DNA from: Ichthyophis bannanicus
Taxonomy: Eukaryota > Chordata > Amphibia > Gymnophiona > Ichthyophiidae
NCBI GenBank assembly: GCA_033557465.1
Contig: CM066033.1
Location: 14,261,080 to 14,325,079, forward strand
DNA length: 64,000 nucleotides
Direction: 5' to 3'
Position numbers and translations under genes: made by a program. Under the pieces are notes generated by a model that ran no database searches, was not told the origin of the DNA, and was given only the letters and a program-made list of their open reading frames with translations. Shown here piece by piece: positions 53,801 through 64,000 of the stretch (positions within the stretch are counted from its first letter, which is position 1; the number at the start of each line of letters is the position of its first letter).

Positions 53801-55860
53801 CTCATAGCCAAGGTTAGAGCCAGCAGAGGGGCATTCAAGTTAGGTACTGCACTAACTAGCAACTAGCCCATGGCTACCTTGCATGGGGGGGCCTGTAGCT
53901 GAGCATATATGCACCAAGGGGGCCATACCTTTTCCATGGGCCATGTTACTCTGGGTCGATGGTCTCTCACGCTGACCAAGGGAGGATGCATGGACAAGGT
54001 GAAGAATAGTTGGGGCAAGGTCATGTCTGGTCATTTTGATCCAAAAGAAGGGGTAGGGATCAAGTGATGAGGTGGTGCAGTTGAGGTTTGCTATATTGTC
54101 AGTAATCTCCTGGTGCATAAGCGCCTACAAATTAATCAGGTTTTTTTGTTTGGGGTGTTGGTGGGGTCAGGGGCAGGCAGGTGCTGAACTGGAGTGGTCA
54201 GCTGCCAGGCTTGAAGAAACTGAGCCATGGGATCAGGCGCTAAGTTGAGATTAGGTTTTGCACTTGTTGGAGCTTGAAGCAGGCTCAGGGTTATATTGAA
54301 AAGCTCTCTGGGTCAGTTGAGGGATGCATTTAGAAGATTGGAGTGGTATTCTTCTTTTATGCGGAGCGTCAGTACACAGTAGTTTGCCTGTGCGCTTGCA
54401 TAAGTCGAGTGGATGGTTGGATTTTTTTGTCGTCTCCATAGCACTCGAGTTGTCTGAGTCTCCTTTTTAGATTTTTGAGTTGAGGAGTAAACCATATCGC
54501 TTGATATAGTCGATTTATCTTGGCTGTTTTGTCCAGCGTGATGGCGTATGAAGAGATGTTTGTTTTCCATTTAAAGATGAATGTGTCAATACTAGCTGGG
54601 TTAGCTTAAGGGAGAGGTGGGATTGTGCTTATAAAAGTGTCTTTATTGAAGACTTTGAATCTCCGTGATTTGGGTAATGGCGATTTGAGGGCATTTGCAT
54701 TAGGTAGGTGCAGGAGATTGAAAGTGATAAGATTGTGGTCTGACCAGGGCACGGATGTGATGTTGGTCATGTGGAAAAGGTTTCGGTTTGGCCAGTTGGT
54801 TGGTGTGAATATGAGGTCAAGGGTTCCTTCTTTGCTATGCGTTGGTCCAGTGATTATCTGGTTGAACTGTAGTGCTTCAAGTGCTTAGAGGAAGAGAGTG
54901 GTCTGGCTGGTTGGTAAGGAGGGGAGGTTGAAGTCACCCAGGAGGATGAGCCATTTGTTTTTGTGGTTCTCTTAGCATGTTTCTTTGATTAATGGAGAGA
55001 GGTCAATGGGTCTGCTGAAGGAGATCTGTATGAGAAGCAAATTGATAAGTATGAATTGGTTATGGAGATGATATCCAGAGCGCCTTGAGAGCATGATATA
55101 ACGGCTTTGCAATGGAGTCCTTCCTTGCCTTTATGATTATTCCTCCTCTTTTCTAATGTAATTTTAGTTGGTGGAAAAGCTGGTACATAGGGATGGCAAG
55201 CTGGTTTAGTAGGACACTTTCCTCTCTCTTGAGCCATGATTCTGTTATGCAGAATATGTCAATGGTTTTCTTTTATATAGTCCGTCACTGTGAGGATCTT
55301 GTTGCGTACAGATCTGGTATTTATAAGGGCACTTCTGAGTGGCTAGGTAGGGGGTGGTATGCTATTCGAAGATGGGGGACTGTGGGAGGGCCGTATGTTA
55401 ATTAGGTTATCGGTGTTCCTTGTTCTCTGCTTGAGAATAGTAGGCTGGAGTCTATTGTACTGTGAGTGATGTATAATTGGGATGAATGACATTGCGATGA
55501 GACCTGAGGATTGGATGACGGAGCGGCTGGCAAGGAGTAGGATGATGATGTATGAGGCTGTGTGAAACATTATGCTTGAGGAATTATATTTATGTTTGGA
55601 GGTGGACGGAGTGTGGTGTCCACGTGTGTTGCTGAGGTCTATATGACTTGCTGTTGAGTGGTCCAGATGTGGAGGGCAGTTCAGCACGTTGCACTGATGG
55701 TGGGACAGTCCGGTAGGTGGTGGTGCAGTAGCTGGCTTTGGTAGAGTTGAGTCTGCTGTTGACGAAGGTGGATCTGGTGTGTCTGTGGAGATGGCTTTTA
55801 GTGGAGGAGTGATGGAGTTCAGATGGTGGACTTAGGGAGTTAAGCTTCCTAAGCAAACCT
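53801..55860 (-). mobile_element. L2-clade LINE, 5' half (endonuclease)
   Basis: Minus strand: a 5' frame region (55856-55343), then 'NTRSVRNKILTVTDYIKEN' at about 55330-55270, the endonuclease start, and 'WLILLGDFNLPSLP' at about 54950-54905, with the GDFN catalytic block. A linker follows (54570-54313, 'TTRVLWRRQKNPTIHSTYAS'), and the region before RT ends near 53860. RT is absent. Many stops. It is distinct from the L2 at 56819. Confidence 0.7.
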
Positions 55861-56110
55861 GTTTCTGATGATCCTCAGGTTTAACTTGGACTGCTGGCTG
55901 CTGTGTTTGCATTGCTTCCATCTGCGACATAGCTGGAGAGGTGTTCATGCTTAATTCCGTGGGCCTGTATGGTGCCCGTCTAAGGACCACACCAAAGGGG
56001 CACGCCTAAGTACACCGCTGCACTTTTATTTTATTTTATTTATTTATTTAACCAGTTTTCTATACTGCCTTATCCTTCAATCAAGTCCTGCTCAGTGCCG
56101 GGCTGATTGG
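55861..56110. repeat. Unassigned sequence with an inverted LINE-type tail
   Basis: 'ttattttattttatttatttatttaaccagttttctatactgcc' at about 56025-56070 is a reversed LINE 3' tail. The rest is unrecognised. Confidence 0.4.
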
Positions 56111-56582
56111 GTGGGCTCTTCAACCTGGAAAGAGACGGCTGATGGGGTATATGATAGAGATCTATAAATTAATGAATGGAGTGGAACGGGTAAACATAGA
56201 TCGATTGTTTATATCATCAGAATATAAAAAGACTAGGGGACATGCAATGAAGCTACAGGGTAATCTATTTAAAACTAATAAGAGAAAATATTTTTTCACT
56301 CAACATGTAATCAAACTCTGGAATTTGTTACCGGAGGATATAGTAAAAGCTGTTAGTGTAGCTGTGTTTAAAAGAGGTTTGGACAAGTTCCTGGAGGAAA
56401 GGTCCATAAACCATTATTAAAAGGGACCCAGGATCTCACTGCTTGACCCAATTCAAGCATTGAGGAACCTGTGTCTTTTGGGGAGAATGCTAGGTACTTA
56501 TGACTTAGATTGGCCACTGTTGGAAACAGGATACTGGGCTTGATGGACCTTGGTCTGACCCAGTATGGCATATCTTATGATC
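56111..56582 (+). mobile_element. CR1 3' fragment, plus strand
   Basis: Begins 'GLFNLEKRR', has one frameshift at 56135, and 56142-56420 reads '[20 protein letters not shown]' to 'EERSINHY', the CR1 C-terminus. The 3' UTR ends 'gacccagtatggcatatcttatga' with only one terminal octamer left. The same subregion is present at 1255 and 31192. Confidence 0.85.
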
Positions 56583-56818
56583 CAGTGGGGAGCAGGGAGG
56601 AGCTCAAACTGAAACCCAAAAAGTCAGACTCTGTATGCATTATAATGCCAGAGAAAAAGAGAGATGTAGATGCCCCTGGATTGTGCAAAATATAAAGATA
56701 AAACATGTAGAAGCCAGTGTTCAGAAAGCTCGTTTCTCCATGGTCAAGCAGGAAGCAGTGATGTCATCCGAGGGCACCACAGAGGGAAGTGCTCTCCTAT
56801 AGCAAAGAAAGGTTTAGG
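56583..56818. other. No recognised feature
   Basis: Short sequence between CR1 and L2, ending with three GTTTAG repeats (56813-56830). Confidence 0.5.
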
Positions 56819-57116
56819 TTTAGGTTTAGGTTTATTAAAACTTGTTATACCGCTCAATACCGTAGGCGTCTGAGCGGTTTACAATAAATAAAAACAAGCA
56901 AGTTGGTTAAAACAAGCATTTGGCTGCGGGAAAAGGAAAAAGAAAAGGAACGCCATCAAATCAAGAAAAAGTGGAAGAGAAAGGAAAGAGGAGATAAGGA
57001 CAGAAGTAAACTAAAATCAAGAAATAATAACACATGTATACAAACAAGGGAGGAGGGGAAGGAGGAGACAGACATTGTGTGAAAGGACATGGTAATGAGA
57101 GGGGGGAAGGAATGGG

Positions 57117-58835
57117 CTAGGGAGGAGGATCGAACGCGAGGCAGAAGAGATGGGTTTTGAGTTGAGATTTGAATGCTTGGTATGAGCTTTCTGCACGGAG
57201 AGGAGGGGGGAGTGAGTTCCAGAGACTAGGGACCAGGAAATAAAAAGCAGAGGAGCGGGTTTGTTCGAGATGAGCATGTGCAGGGGAGGGAAGGACCATG
57301 CGATTCATGTGTATAGAGCGGAGGAGACGGTGGGGGGTATGGAATTGTATCTGATTTGCCAGGTAAAGGGGAATGCCGGTGTAGATTATTCGATGTGCAA
57401 GGATTAGAAGTTTAAACCGGATGCGGAAAGAAATAGGTAACCAGTGATGTTGATAAAGAAGGGGTGTAACATGATCGAATCGTGAGGCATGGGACAACAG
57501 ACGGATGGCAGCATTTTGAATACGTTGGAGACGAGACAGTTGGGACTTGGGTAAACCAGCAAAGGAGACATTACAATAATCGAGACGGGACAACACAAGG
57601 GTGAGAAGAAGGGTGGTCAGAGCAGAAGTAGAGAGAAAAGGACGGACTGCTCTAAGTTGACGGAGAGAGAAGAAAGAACGTTGAACAACCGAAGAAATGT
57701 GATCTTTGAAAGTAAGTGCAGAATCAAGAACAACACCTAAATATTGGAGTGAGGAGACCAGGGGGATAGGCTGAGAGGAAAGAGAGGGGACACAGGTGGG
57801 AGAAGGACTGCCAAAGGTGAACCAGATTGCGAAAGATTTCGCCGGGTTTACTTGTAGGAAGTTAGAGGAGAACCAAGACATAACAGCAGTGAGACAGAGG
57901 TTGAGAGGGGAGATATCAGGAGAAGAAGGATCTGTGTGGTGAATAAGAATAATGTCATCTGCATAATAATATGCAGAGATGCTAAACTGTTGGACCAGAA
58001 GGGCAAGGGGGGCTAGGAAAATATTGAAGAGAAGTGGGGCAAGAACAGACCCTTGGGGGACACCACAGGACAGAGGGGTGGGGGCAGAAGAAGAAGATGT
58101 CGAGACGACAGAGAAAGAACGACAGGATAGAAATGAATGAAACCACCGGAGAACCACACCCGAAAGACCAGCTTCCCGAAGACGGAAGAGGAGAGTGTGA
58201 TGATCCACCAAGTCAAAAGCCGCAGATAGGTCAAGAGAAACAGCCAAAGTGACAAGACCGCGATCGTGAGCAATGTGAAGATCATTAAGAAGAGAGAGAA
58301 GAACAGTTTCGGTGCTGTGGCCAGGGCAGAAACCTGATTGTCGGGGATGGAGAGTGAGGGCAAGCTCAAGATGAGAAGCAAGCTGAAAGAAAACCAATTT
58401 CTCAAGGAGTTTTGATAAGAAGGGTAGGTTTGAGACTGGGCGCCAATTGGAAAGGATGGATGGATCAGAGGAGTGAGATTTCAGGATGGGACGGACTAAT
58501 GCATGTTTCCAGGTGGAAGGAAAAGAACCAGTGGAAAGACTTGAATTGAGAAGAGAAAGGATATAAGGGGATAGAGCTAAGGAACGTTCTAGAAGCCATT
58601 GGGAGGGGATAGGGTCAGCTGAGCAAGTAGTTTTGCGAATAGTAGAGAAAGTCTTTTCCAAAACATCAAGTGTAATGGGGTCGAATGAGGACCAGGAATG
58701 TGATAGTGCAGGGGTTAAAGATGGCGAAGAAAGAGGAGGAAGAAGAGGGGGTTCAGAGGGGGGGAGAAAGAGGCGGCGGACATTGGGAGAAAGCTTGGCG
58801 GAGGGTACTAACCTTAGAGACAAAAAAGGAAGCAA
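57117..58835 (-). CDS. L2 reverse transcriptase, uninterrupted 572-codon frame
   Basis: Fingers ('STWKHALVRPILKSHSSDPS'), 'HPRQSGFCPGHSTETVLLSL', motif A 'VSLDLSAAFDLVDHHTLLF', 'SCGVPQGSVLAPLLFNIF', motif C 'AYYYADDIILIHHTD', thumb ('SSLQYLGVVLDSALTFKDHI') and C-terminus to 'LFCLAFDPPP'. No stop or frameshift from the linker to the natural end, and all catalytic aspartates are present. Start not assigned: upstream coding continues in another frame (59421-58753). The enzyme would copy its RNA at nicked target DNA. Confidence 0.85.
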   Translation of the reverse strand: MLPFLSLRLVPSAKLSPNVRRLFLPPSEPPLLPPLSSPSLTPALSHSWSSFDPITLDVLEKTFSTIRKTTCSADPIPSQWLLERSLALSPYILSLLNSSLSTGSFPSTWKHALVRPILKSHSSDPSILSNWRPVSNLPFLSKLLEKLVFFQLASHLELALTLHPRQSGFCPGHSTETVLLSLLNDLHIAHDRGLVTLAVSLDLSAAFDLVDHHTLLFRLREAGLSGVVLRWFHSFLSCRSFSVVSTSSSSAPTPLSCGVPQGSVLAPLLFNIFLAPLALLVQQFSISAYYYADDIILIHHTDPSSPDISPLNLCLTAVMSWFSSNFLQVNPAKSFAIWFTFGSPSPTCVPSLSSQPIPLVSSLQYLGVVLDSALTFKDHISSVVQRSFFSLRQLRAVRPFLSTSALTTLLLTLVLSRLDYCNVSFAGLPKSQLSRLQRIQNAAIRLLSHASRFDHVTPLLYQHHWLPISFRIRFKLLILAHRIIYTGIPLYLANQIQFHTPHRLLRSIHMNRMVLPSPAHAHLEQTRSSAFYFLVPSLWNSLPPPLRAESSYQAFKSQLKTHLFCLAFDPPP

Positions 58836-59640
58836 GGGCGGAGGAGTCCGGGAGAGCAGGGGTTACATTGGGAGAGGGGGAAGATGCAGAGTGTGAAGCT
58901 GTGAGGGAGCGAAGGACTGAGTAAAGTTGACGAGACGAATTCGAGGAGGAAGAAATGAGATCAGTATAGTAATCGCGCTTGGCTGTGTGGAGAAGGGTGC
59001 GATAGTAGCGGTGGCAAGTATGAAAGTCAGCAAAAGTGATAGGAGAGGGATGCTTCAGCCAGAGACGTTCAGCACGACGGAGGTGCTTACGGTGTAGAGT
59101 TAAACCGTGATGGAACCAGGGGTAGTGTGGGAGGCGGCGACGGGAATGGTGAGGACAAAGAGGAGCGGCAGCGTCTAGAGCAGAGGAGAGTGACGAATGC
59201 AATTTGCAAACCTGGGTGTCGAGGGGGAGAGTGTCGAAGTCTGCTGGGAGCGAGATGGCAGGGGAGGGAAGATAGTGAAGAGTATCAGCAGTGATTCGAC
59301 GGGAAAGTGTAGGAGAGGGATTAGTGTTGGAATTCTGGGGGGGGACAGCAAGTGGGACAGGAACATCAAAGAAGAGACATACATGATCGGTCCAGGGAAG
59401 AGAAGAGAAAGAAAGGGACAAGGGTAGGAAGGGGAAAGAAACCGGAGCGATGAGAAGGTCAAGGGTATGGCCAGCAGTATGGGTAGGAAAGGAAACAAAT
59501 TGTCGGAGAGAGTGATCAGATAAAAAAGTAAGAAAAGAAAGGTCTCTTGCTGAGGAGGGAGCGTCTACATGAATATTGAAATCACCTAGGATTAGGAGAC
59601 GGGGATAGCGGAGGGAAACTTCTGAAATGGTGGTTAGTAA
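58753..59640 (-). pseudogene. L2 endonuclease C-terminal half and linker
   Basis: About 59610-59570 reads 'RLLILGDFNIHVD' (GDFN block), 59525-59500 'LSDHSLRQFVSFP', and 59421-58753 carries 'LPWTDHVCLFFDVPVPLA' (DH motif) and the linker with 'HPSPITFADFHTCHRYYRTL'. Frame changes occur near 59430 and near 58800, separating this from the RT frame. Confidence 0.75.
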
Positions 59641-59693
59641 GGAATCCCAGGAAGAAGAAGAGAGAGAAGGGGGGGCAAAGGCAAAGTCTTTCT

Positions 59694-61215
59694 GAGCATA
59701 TGCCCAGATACCCTTACGCCCTGGGCCCCCCTCCCCCCTACCTGGCTCAGTCTTGTTTCTTCCACCCAGCCAGAAGGACGGAAGTTCAGCTCTCCTCTAA
59801 TCTTTCATCTACCTCTCCTGCAACTGCCAGGATGACCAAGGACATAAAAGAGAAACTCAAACCTGGTTGCAAGAAGTGCCCCAGATGAAGGATGCAAATT
59901 AATTTCACTGATGCCCATGACAGATGCATGAGATGTCTCAGAGAATCCCATGGGGTGGAGGACTGCCTTCACTGTGCAAAGATGTCCCCCAGGGTTCGTC
60001 AATCTTGACGCCATGCTCTGCAGGAATTCCTGGACTCCACTGCAGAATGATTGAGTGAGTGCGCTGCATGCCACCTCCAAAGGCTGACCTGAAGGGGAGA
60101 TTTGGCCAGAGAACCCAATACACAAAGGCAATTGCATGGCCGCCATCGTCTTGGTCATCATGAAGATGCCAACCCCGCTTCCAGCCTCCACACGAGATGC
60201 ACCCACTGGAGCCTCCATCTCCTGCATGGCACAGCTTCCAGGATCCCCAACAACCGTTGCTGATGCTCCAGACCCAACCACCGATCCTCCAGGGCCTCAG
60301 CCACGCTGCCCACACTTCCAGTGGCAGTCCCAGTTCAGGATCCAGGACATGCAGCCTTGGCTCCACCCACTGCCAGCACTATTGATTGGCGCCATGACAA
60401 CAGACATCGTCACCACGTCAATAGAGGAAGCACAGAATGATGCAAAGACTGCCACAGTGCTGAGGAATGGCACAGAGACTGCCACAACGCTGACAAAAGC
60501 CCCCTACGTGTTTTGCAGCTGCAACAAGAGAAAACACTAGCTCAGCAGCAGCGGCAGCACAAGTGGCTCCTGCAGCTGCTACCGGCATGAGAGGGGAAGA
60601 CACCCTGAGAGGCGCAATGCAAGAAGGAGAAGGAGCTCCCCCTCCAACTGGAGCAGCCAACGCACCACCGGCAACCCATCTCAACGTGGACAAGGACCAC
60701 AAGAACTGTAGCAAGTCTGCCCACAAATGAAGCATTCCAGGCCCAAGCCTGGCGGGTTCCATCTCCTCTGTGCTCCAAGCCTTGGCCATGATGAATCTGC
60801 TGGCCACGTTCCTTACAACCGCTTTAGCCCCTGCAGTGCAATCCGGCCATGCCACCACCAGTGGAAAGGGAGCCACTACCCAGGACTCCCTCACCCCGAG
60901 CATCTCCCTCCCCCACCGGGTTCTTGCACAGCCCTCTATCAACGAACAGCGAGGGACAATAGCCTGCCATCATGGGCTCCTCTGGCATCTATGAATGGCC
61001 CTCAAACTGCAGTGGCTTCCCCTTGGAACCCTTGCCAGCACCTCCACCTTCATCCTCCCCCCCCCCCCCTCCGCCAGAGGACCTAACATACCCAAAGTTC
61101 ATCCAGAAACTCTATACCCACCTAGCACTGTCACCAGCCAAAATGCTGGCCCCAGGAAAGAGGTCCTCGGCCTCCTGAAATACCTCAAAGCACTGTCATC
61201 ACTATCCCAGGCCAC
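59694..61215 (+). pseudogene. DIRS gag, strongly decayed
   Basis: Plus strand: 'KLKPGCKKCPR' before a stop at about 59886, then in the same region 'FTDAHDRCMRCLRESHGVED' and 'CLHCAKMSPRVRQS', which matches the cysteine cluster of the DIRS gag at 21980-22090. Further frames are proline/alanine-rich, then 'TYPKFIQKLYTHLALSP' near 61085-61135. There are many frameshifts and no RT follows. A 13-base C run lies near 61058-61070. Confidence 0.6.
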
Positions 61216-61534
61216 AAGCTACTACTCAACAAACTCACACGTTTTTTTGTATTGAGTTTACAGAAAAATACCCTAGCTCTGCTCTGGAGTGAAGGATTGA
61301 AAGACAAGTTAAAACTAAACCAAAGATAGCTAGTTATTATTTTGGGATGCTACTTTTATTTGCAAAGCAGTACAAAATGCAGATCTTCCAAATTTATACT
61401 GCGAATACACAGTGAGAAAAACCTCACTCATGGCCTCAATCTCACTCATTGTGTGGTAAATCTCACTCACTCATTGGGATGGGTCACCCTTGATGATGAG
61501 TCAGGGAGGGGTGGGGGGATAGGACTGGAAGCTG
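61216..61534. other. No recognised feature; left flank of ERV C
   Basis: Contains a short 'ctcactcat' recurrence (61429-61475). No frame or repeat end. Confidence 0.5.
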
Positions 61535-62176
61535 TGTGGTAGGCGACGGCCTATGATCCATGCTAATTGAACTAAGCAGACAGGCCTGAGCAGCTTGACC
61601 TGTAACTGAAGCCTGTAGTTAGGCCCAGAGGAATGAAAACCCCCCTGAATGATGACACCATAGAATTGAAACTTAACTCAGTTTAACTGAACATAGCTAA
61701 GCAGAAACGAAACTTGGAAAATAGAAGAAAAACAAGTTTAATTGGTACTGATAAGGTGTGCTATGCTTCTATGGAATTAATTAACTCTGCAGAGAGCAAG
61801 GTCACAGTGCCTCTGCTTCCCATATGTTTTAACAAGCTCAGCGACCTTGGAGGAGAGAAGTAACAAGTTGGAGACACTGACCATTGTAATTGGGACTAGA
61901 AGGGGGGCAACCAGGTGCTGGGCCCAGACCAGAGTCCCGATTGGGTAGCCATATCAGTACCGGGACCAATAGATGGGTGAGAGGGGTACTGGGACCAATG
62001 AAAAGTTTGCCTATGCTTAGAATGGACAAGAAAGCTATAAAAGTTGTTGTTTTACTAGAAGCCATTGCTCAGCCATTTTGAAATTGCTTATTGCTTGAGC
62101 CATGTGCACATTAAACTGGCTTGGATCCTTGAAAAGACTCCTGGATTTATTTATTGCATGCTTATCTGCTGCTACA
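61535..62176 (+). repeat. 5' LTR of ERV C
   Basis: Starts TGTGGTAGGCGACGGCC (compare TGTGATAGGCTGTAGCC in ERV A) and ends CTGCTGCTACA. TATA-like 'gctataaaag' at 62033-62042, poly(A) signal ATTAAA at about 62111-62116. The region 'gcttggatccttgaaaagactcctgg' matches the LTR of ERV A. 642 bp. Confidence 0.85.
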
Positions 62177-62180
62177 TTGT

Positions 62181-62198
62181 TGGTGCATTGGCCGGGAA
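62181..62198 (+). promoter_or_regulatory. Primer-binding site of ERV C (tRNA-Gly type)
   Basis: TGGTGCATTGGCCGGGAA, four bases after the LTR, complementary to the 3' end of tRNA-Gly (..TTCCCGGCCAATGCACCA, from memory). Confidence 0.8.
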
Positions 62199-64000
62199 GT
62201 GCGAGTGGTGGATAGTGTTCAAGTGAATAAATCCACGTAATTCGCCTTGAGGTTTGGTCCAGTTGGAACCATGCCAATCCGACGCAGGGGAATTTCCCTG
62301 GGCCCACCGATCCTCTTGTATCGGAGGGAGTTCTGCCTGGCCTCGGCAGGCACTGAGTCCAGCTGGCCAACACTTCCGACCCGGGGGAGTCCAGGATCCA
62401 ACTCAGAAGCTTGGGAACCAGATCTGGTAAGTATAGTTTTGAAAACCTGTCTAGACAGATGAGTTAGAACTGCAGTTTGAAAACTTTGGTAAGACTTAAG
62501 TCTTTGTTTGAAAATCCTTGCATGAGTATTCGCTAGGTACAGCTGTTATAGAGGATCATGATTCAGCCTGGTCAGAGCAGACAGGACTGGGTTTTTGGTA
62601 TGTCTAGACAGAAATAGAAAGAGCAGTACTGCCAGTGGAACTTGGAATTTGTAATCTCGAGATATTGGGAATTGGTAAGAGAGCTCTCAAGGAAGGGCCG
62701 AGTAACCCCGCATGGGAATTCGCCGGGTGAAACCCTCATCCTTTTTGTAATTGGGAAAAAGACTAGTCAGAATAGATAGAAAGGAATGCATTCTAAGATA
62801 CGTTGCTAGCATGATTGTGTGAATGAAGTGTGAATGAGAGGTCTGGCAGCACGGACCAAGCAGAGTGGACTCTGGACTAGCGCAGTTCCTAGTCAGGTGA
62901 CTGCGTCTAGGTCGCGAAACGGATGAAGCGTTTGGTGTATTGTCCGTCCTGTGTATTTGATTTTTGCTATCTGTTGAAACTGCGAGTTTCCCTTTTGTTA
63001 TAAATGTGAGATTATTCTGTTGAGTAATTTGTGACAGTTCACTGATTAAGAAATTGTATTAATAGAGCAGAATGAAGACCCAAAACACCTACAGTCATTT
63101 TTAGAAATCAAAAAGCTGGTCTGACCCAGTTAGTTTTTCTACTGCAGTGTGAAAAACTGACAGGGGGCGTGTCTGAAGGAAAGAATGTCTAGTGTCGTCT
63201 TTCTAATCTTGTGCAGGCTTAAACCTCAATGCTGGTAGTTTGTGCTTATTTCAGGCAAATTGTACCTGTTTTATTTAATATGTTTTTGTTCCTTCTGCTG
63301 TGGTTATGTAATATATATCATTTATTTATCATTTAATAAGAATGTTTAGTCAGGATTGTGGGTCCCGATAGTTTTTGGGTTTAGCCTGAAAAGGATTAAG
63401 TTTGTATTAATCCCTTATGGGTTGCGGACCAAGTGAGAGGAATTTCTGTCGGCTGTATGTTCAAATTTTCAGTAAGCACTGAAACAGTTTAAATAGGAAA
63501 TGATAAAGAACTGTTTTTGTTTTTCCTTTGATCTACAAAGTAATTAGATCACGACTTAACATTGATTTAAATTGTTTTTTTCTGGCATCTCTGTCCATGT
63601 GAATGAGAAGTCTCTTTTTATGAGCACAGTTCAATTGTTTCCCCGTGAGCAGAGGGGTGTGGCTTCCACATAGCCTGCAGAGAAAAAAAAAAAAAAAGGT
63701 TCTGGAGAGACAGCTGGAGACTGCAGGAGATTTCTCCTAGGAATGAAAAGGGACTCCCGATTTGAAAAGTCTCTTCATTTAATCGAAGCGTGATGAATTT
63801 ATAATTAGTTTTTTCTCTGGTTTCACTAGCTCTGTTTAACCAAAAGTTTTAAAAACAAAGTTTATCTTTTTATGAATGAGTATAAGTCATTTGAATGCAT
63901 GCTTCCCCTCTGTGCTGGTTACTAATGAACAAATCAGTTAGCTTTTCTGTATTTAAAAAAAAAGGGAAAGGTGTACTGTATTTTATGAAAAATATCCGGA
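62199..64000 (+). mobile_element. ERV C leader, running off the window
   Basis: 62255-62430 is homologous to the ERV A leader (both contain a 'ccagttggaacc..gtgt/atgcc..ccgacgc' block and 'gtccagctggccaacac'). A splice donor GATCTG/GTAAGT lies at 62421-62432. From 62430 to the window end no open frame is seen; this long leader could be expanded by insertions, and gag is expected beyond 64000. An A run at 63682-63696 is the only simple repeat of note. Confidence 0.7.

Larger units (their letters stand above)
56819..59693 (-). mobile_element. L2 LINE, 5'-truncated, well preserved
   Basis: Minus strand: C-terminal half of endonuclease, linker, full RT and 3' UTR ending in the palindromic 'taccgctcaataccgtaggcgtctgagcggtttac' tail. 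5' truncated near 59693. The codon frame is broken only about twice over 2.5 kb, so this is one of the youngest LINE copies in the window. Confidence 0.9.

Noticed and set aside
57117..59498. Several plus-strand frames rich in E, G and R
   Set aside because: Antisense shadows of the L2 coding sequence.
1..64000. tRNA or rRNA genes
   Set aside because: No cloverleaf with intact A and B boxes was recognised by eye; the tRNA-like matches are retroviral primer-binding sites only.

Overview
This is vertebrate nuclear DNA: spliced exons with GT-AG borders, no dense coding, and almost wall-to-wall transposable elements. The mixture (DIRS tyrosine-recombinase retrotransposons in at least four places, L2, CR1, an amphibian-style L1, an RTE/BovB-type LINE, a Penelope-like element, hAT transposons and three endogenous retroviruses), together with the style of the KRAB exons, points to an amphibian, perhaps a caecilian. 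That assignment is inference from family knowledge; a reptile is not excluded.

Layout. 0.3-8 kb: an old RTE/BovB-type LINE (minus strand), broken by a CR1 (1083-2937) and by an L1 (3030-5867) that has 13-bp target-site duplications and appears to carry a 3' transduction containing a hammerhead-like ribozyme motif. 8-10 kb: two L2 3' fragments; the second is interrupted by a complete hAT transposon (10039-12993, perfect 14-bp terminal inverted repeats, perfect 8-bp duplication). 13.4-26.2 kb: a DIRS cluster in both orientations, with a small hAT-like element at 17180-17641. 26.4-29.8 kb: a decayed retrovirus with ERV-L-like pol and a gamma-type env remnant, its gag abutting an inverted env tail. 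29.8-34.1 kb: a Penelope-like element interrupted by a CR1 piece and by a 1.5-kb solo-LTR-like insertion with a long open frame. 34.1-37.1 kb: L2, DIRS gag and LINE tails.

38.0-43.5 kb holds the only host gene seen: four exons (minus strand) encoding a start methionine, a canonical 127-bp KRAB-A exon and two acidic linker exons, with matching splice phases. No C2H2 zinc-finger exon lies in the window. L2 and CR1 pieces sit in its introns.

43.8-53.7 kb is a gammaretrovirus-like provirus on the minus strand (ERV A) with both LTRs, gag, pro, pol, integrase and a stub of env, disabled by stops and frameshifts and invaded by a 5'-truncated relative (47557-48824). 53.8-61.2 kb: L2 5' half, CR1 3' piece, a young-looking L2 with an uninterrupted 572-codon RT frame, and a decayed DIRS gag. 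From 61535 a second provirus of the same family (ERV C) starts on the plus strand, with a different primer-binding site, and runs off the window.

The genes do not form a pathway: the window is a record of successive insertions around one KRAB-family locus. All family names come from reading translations by eye; no database search was run.
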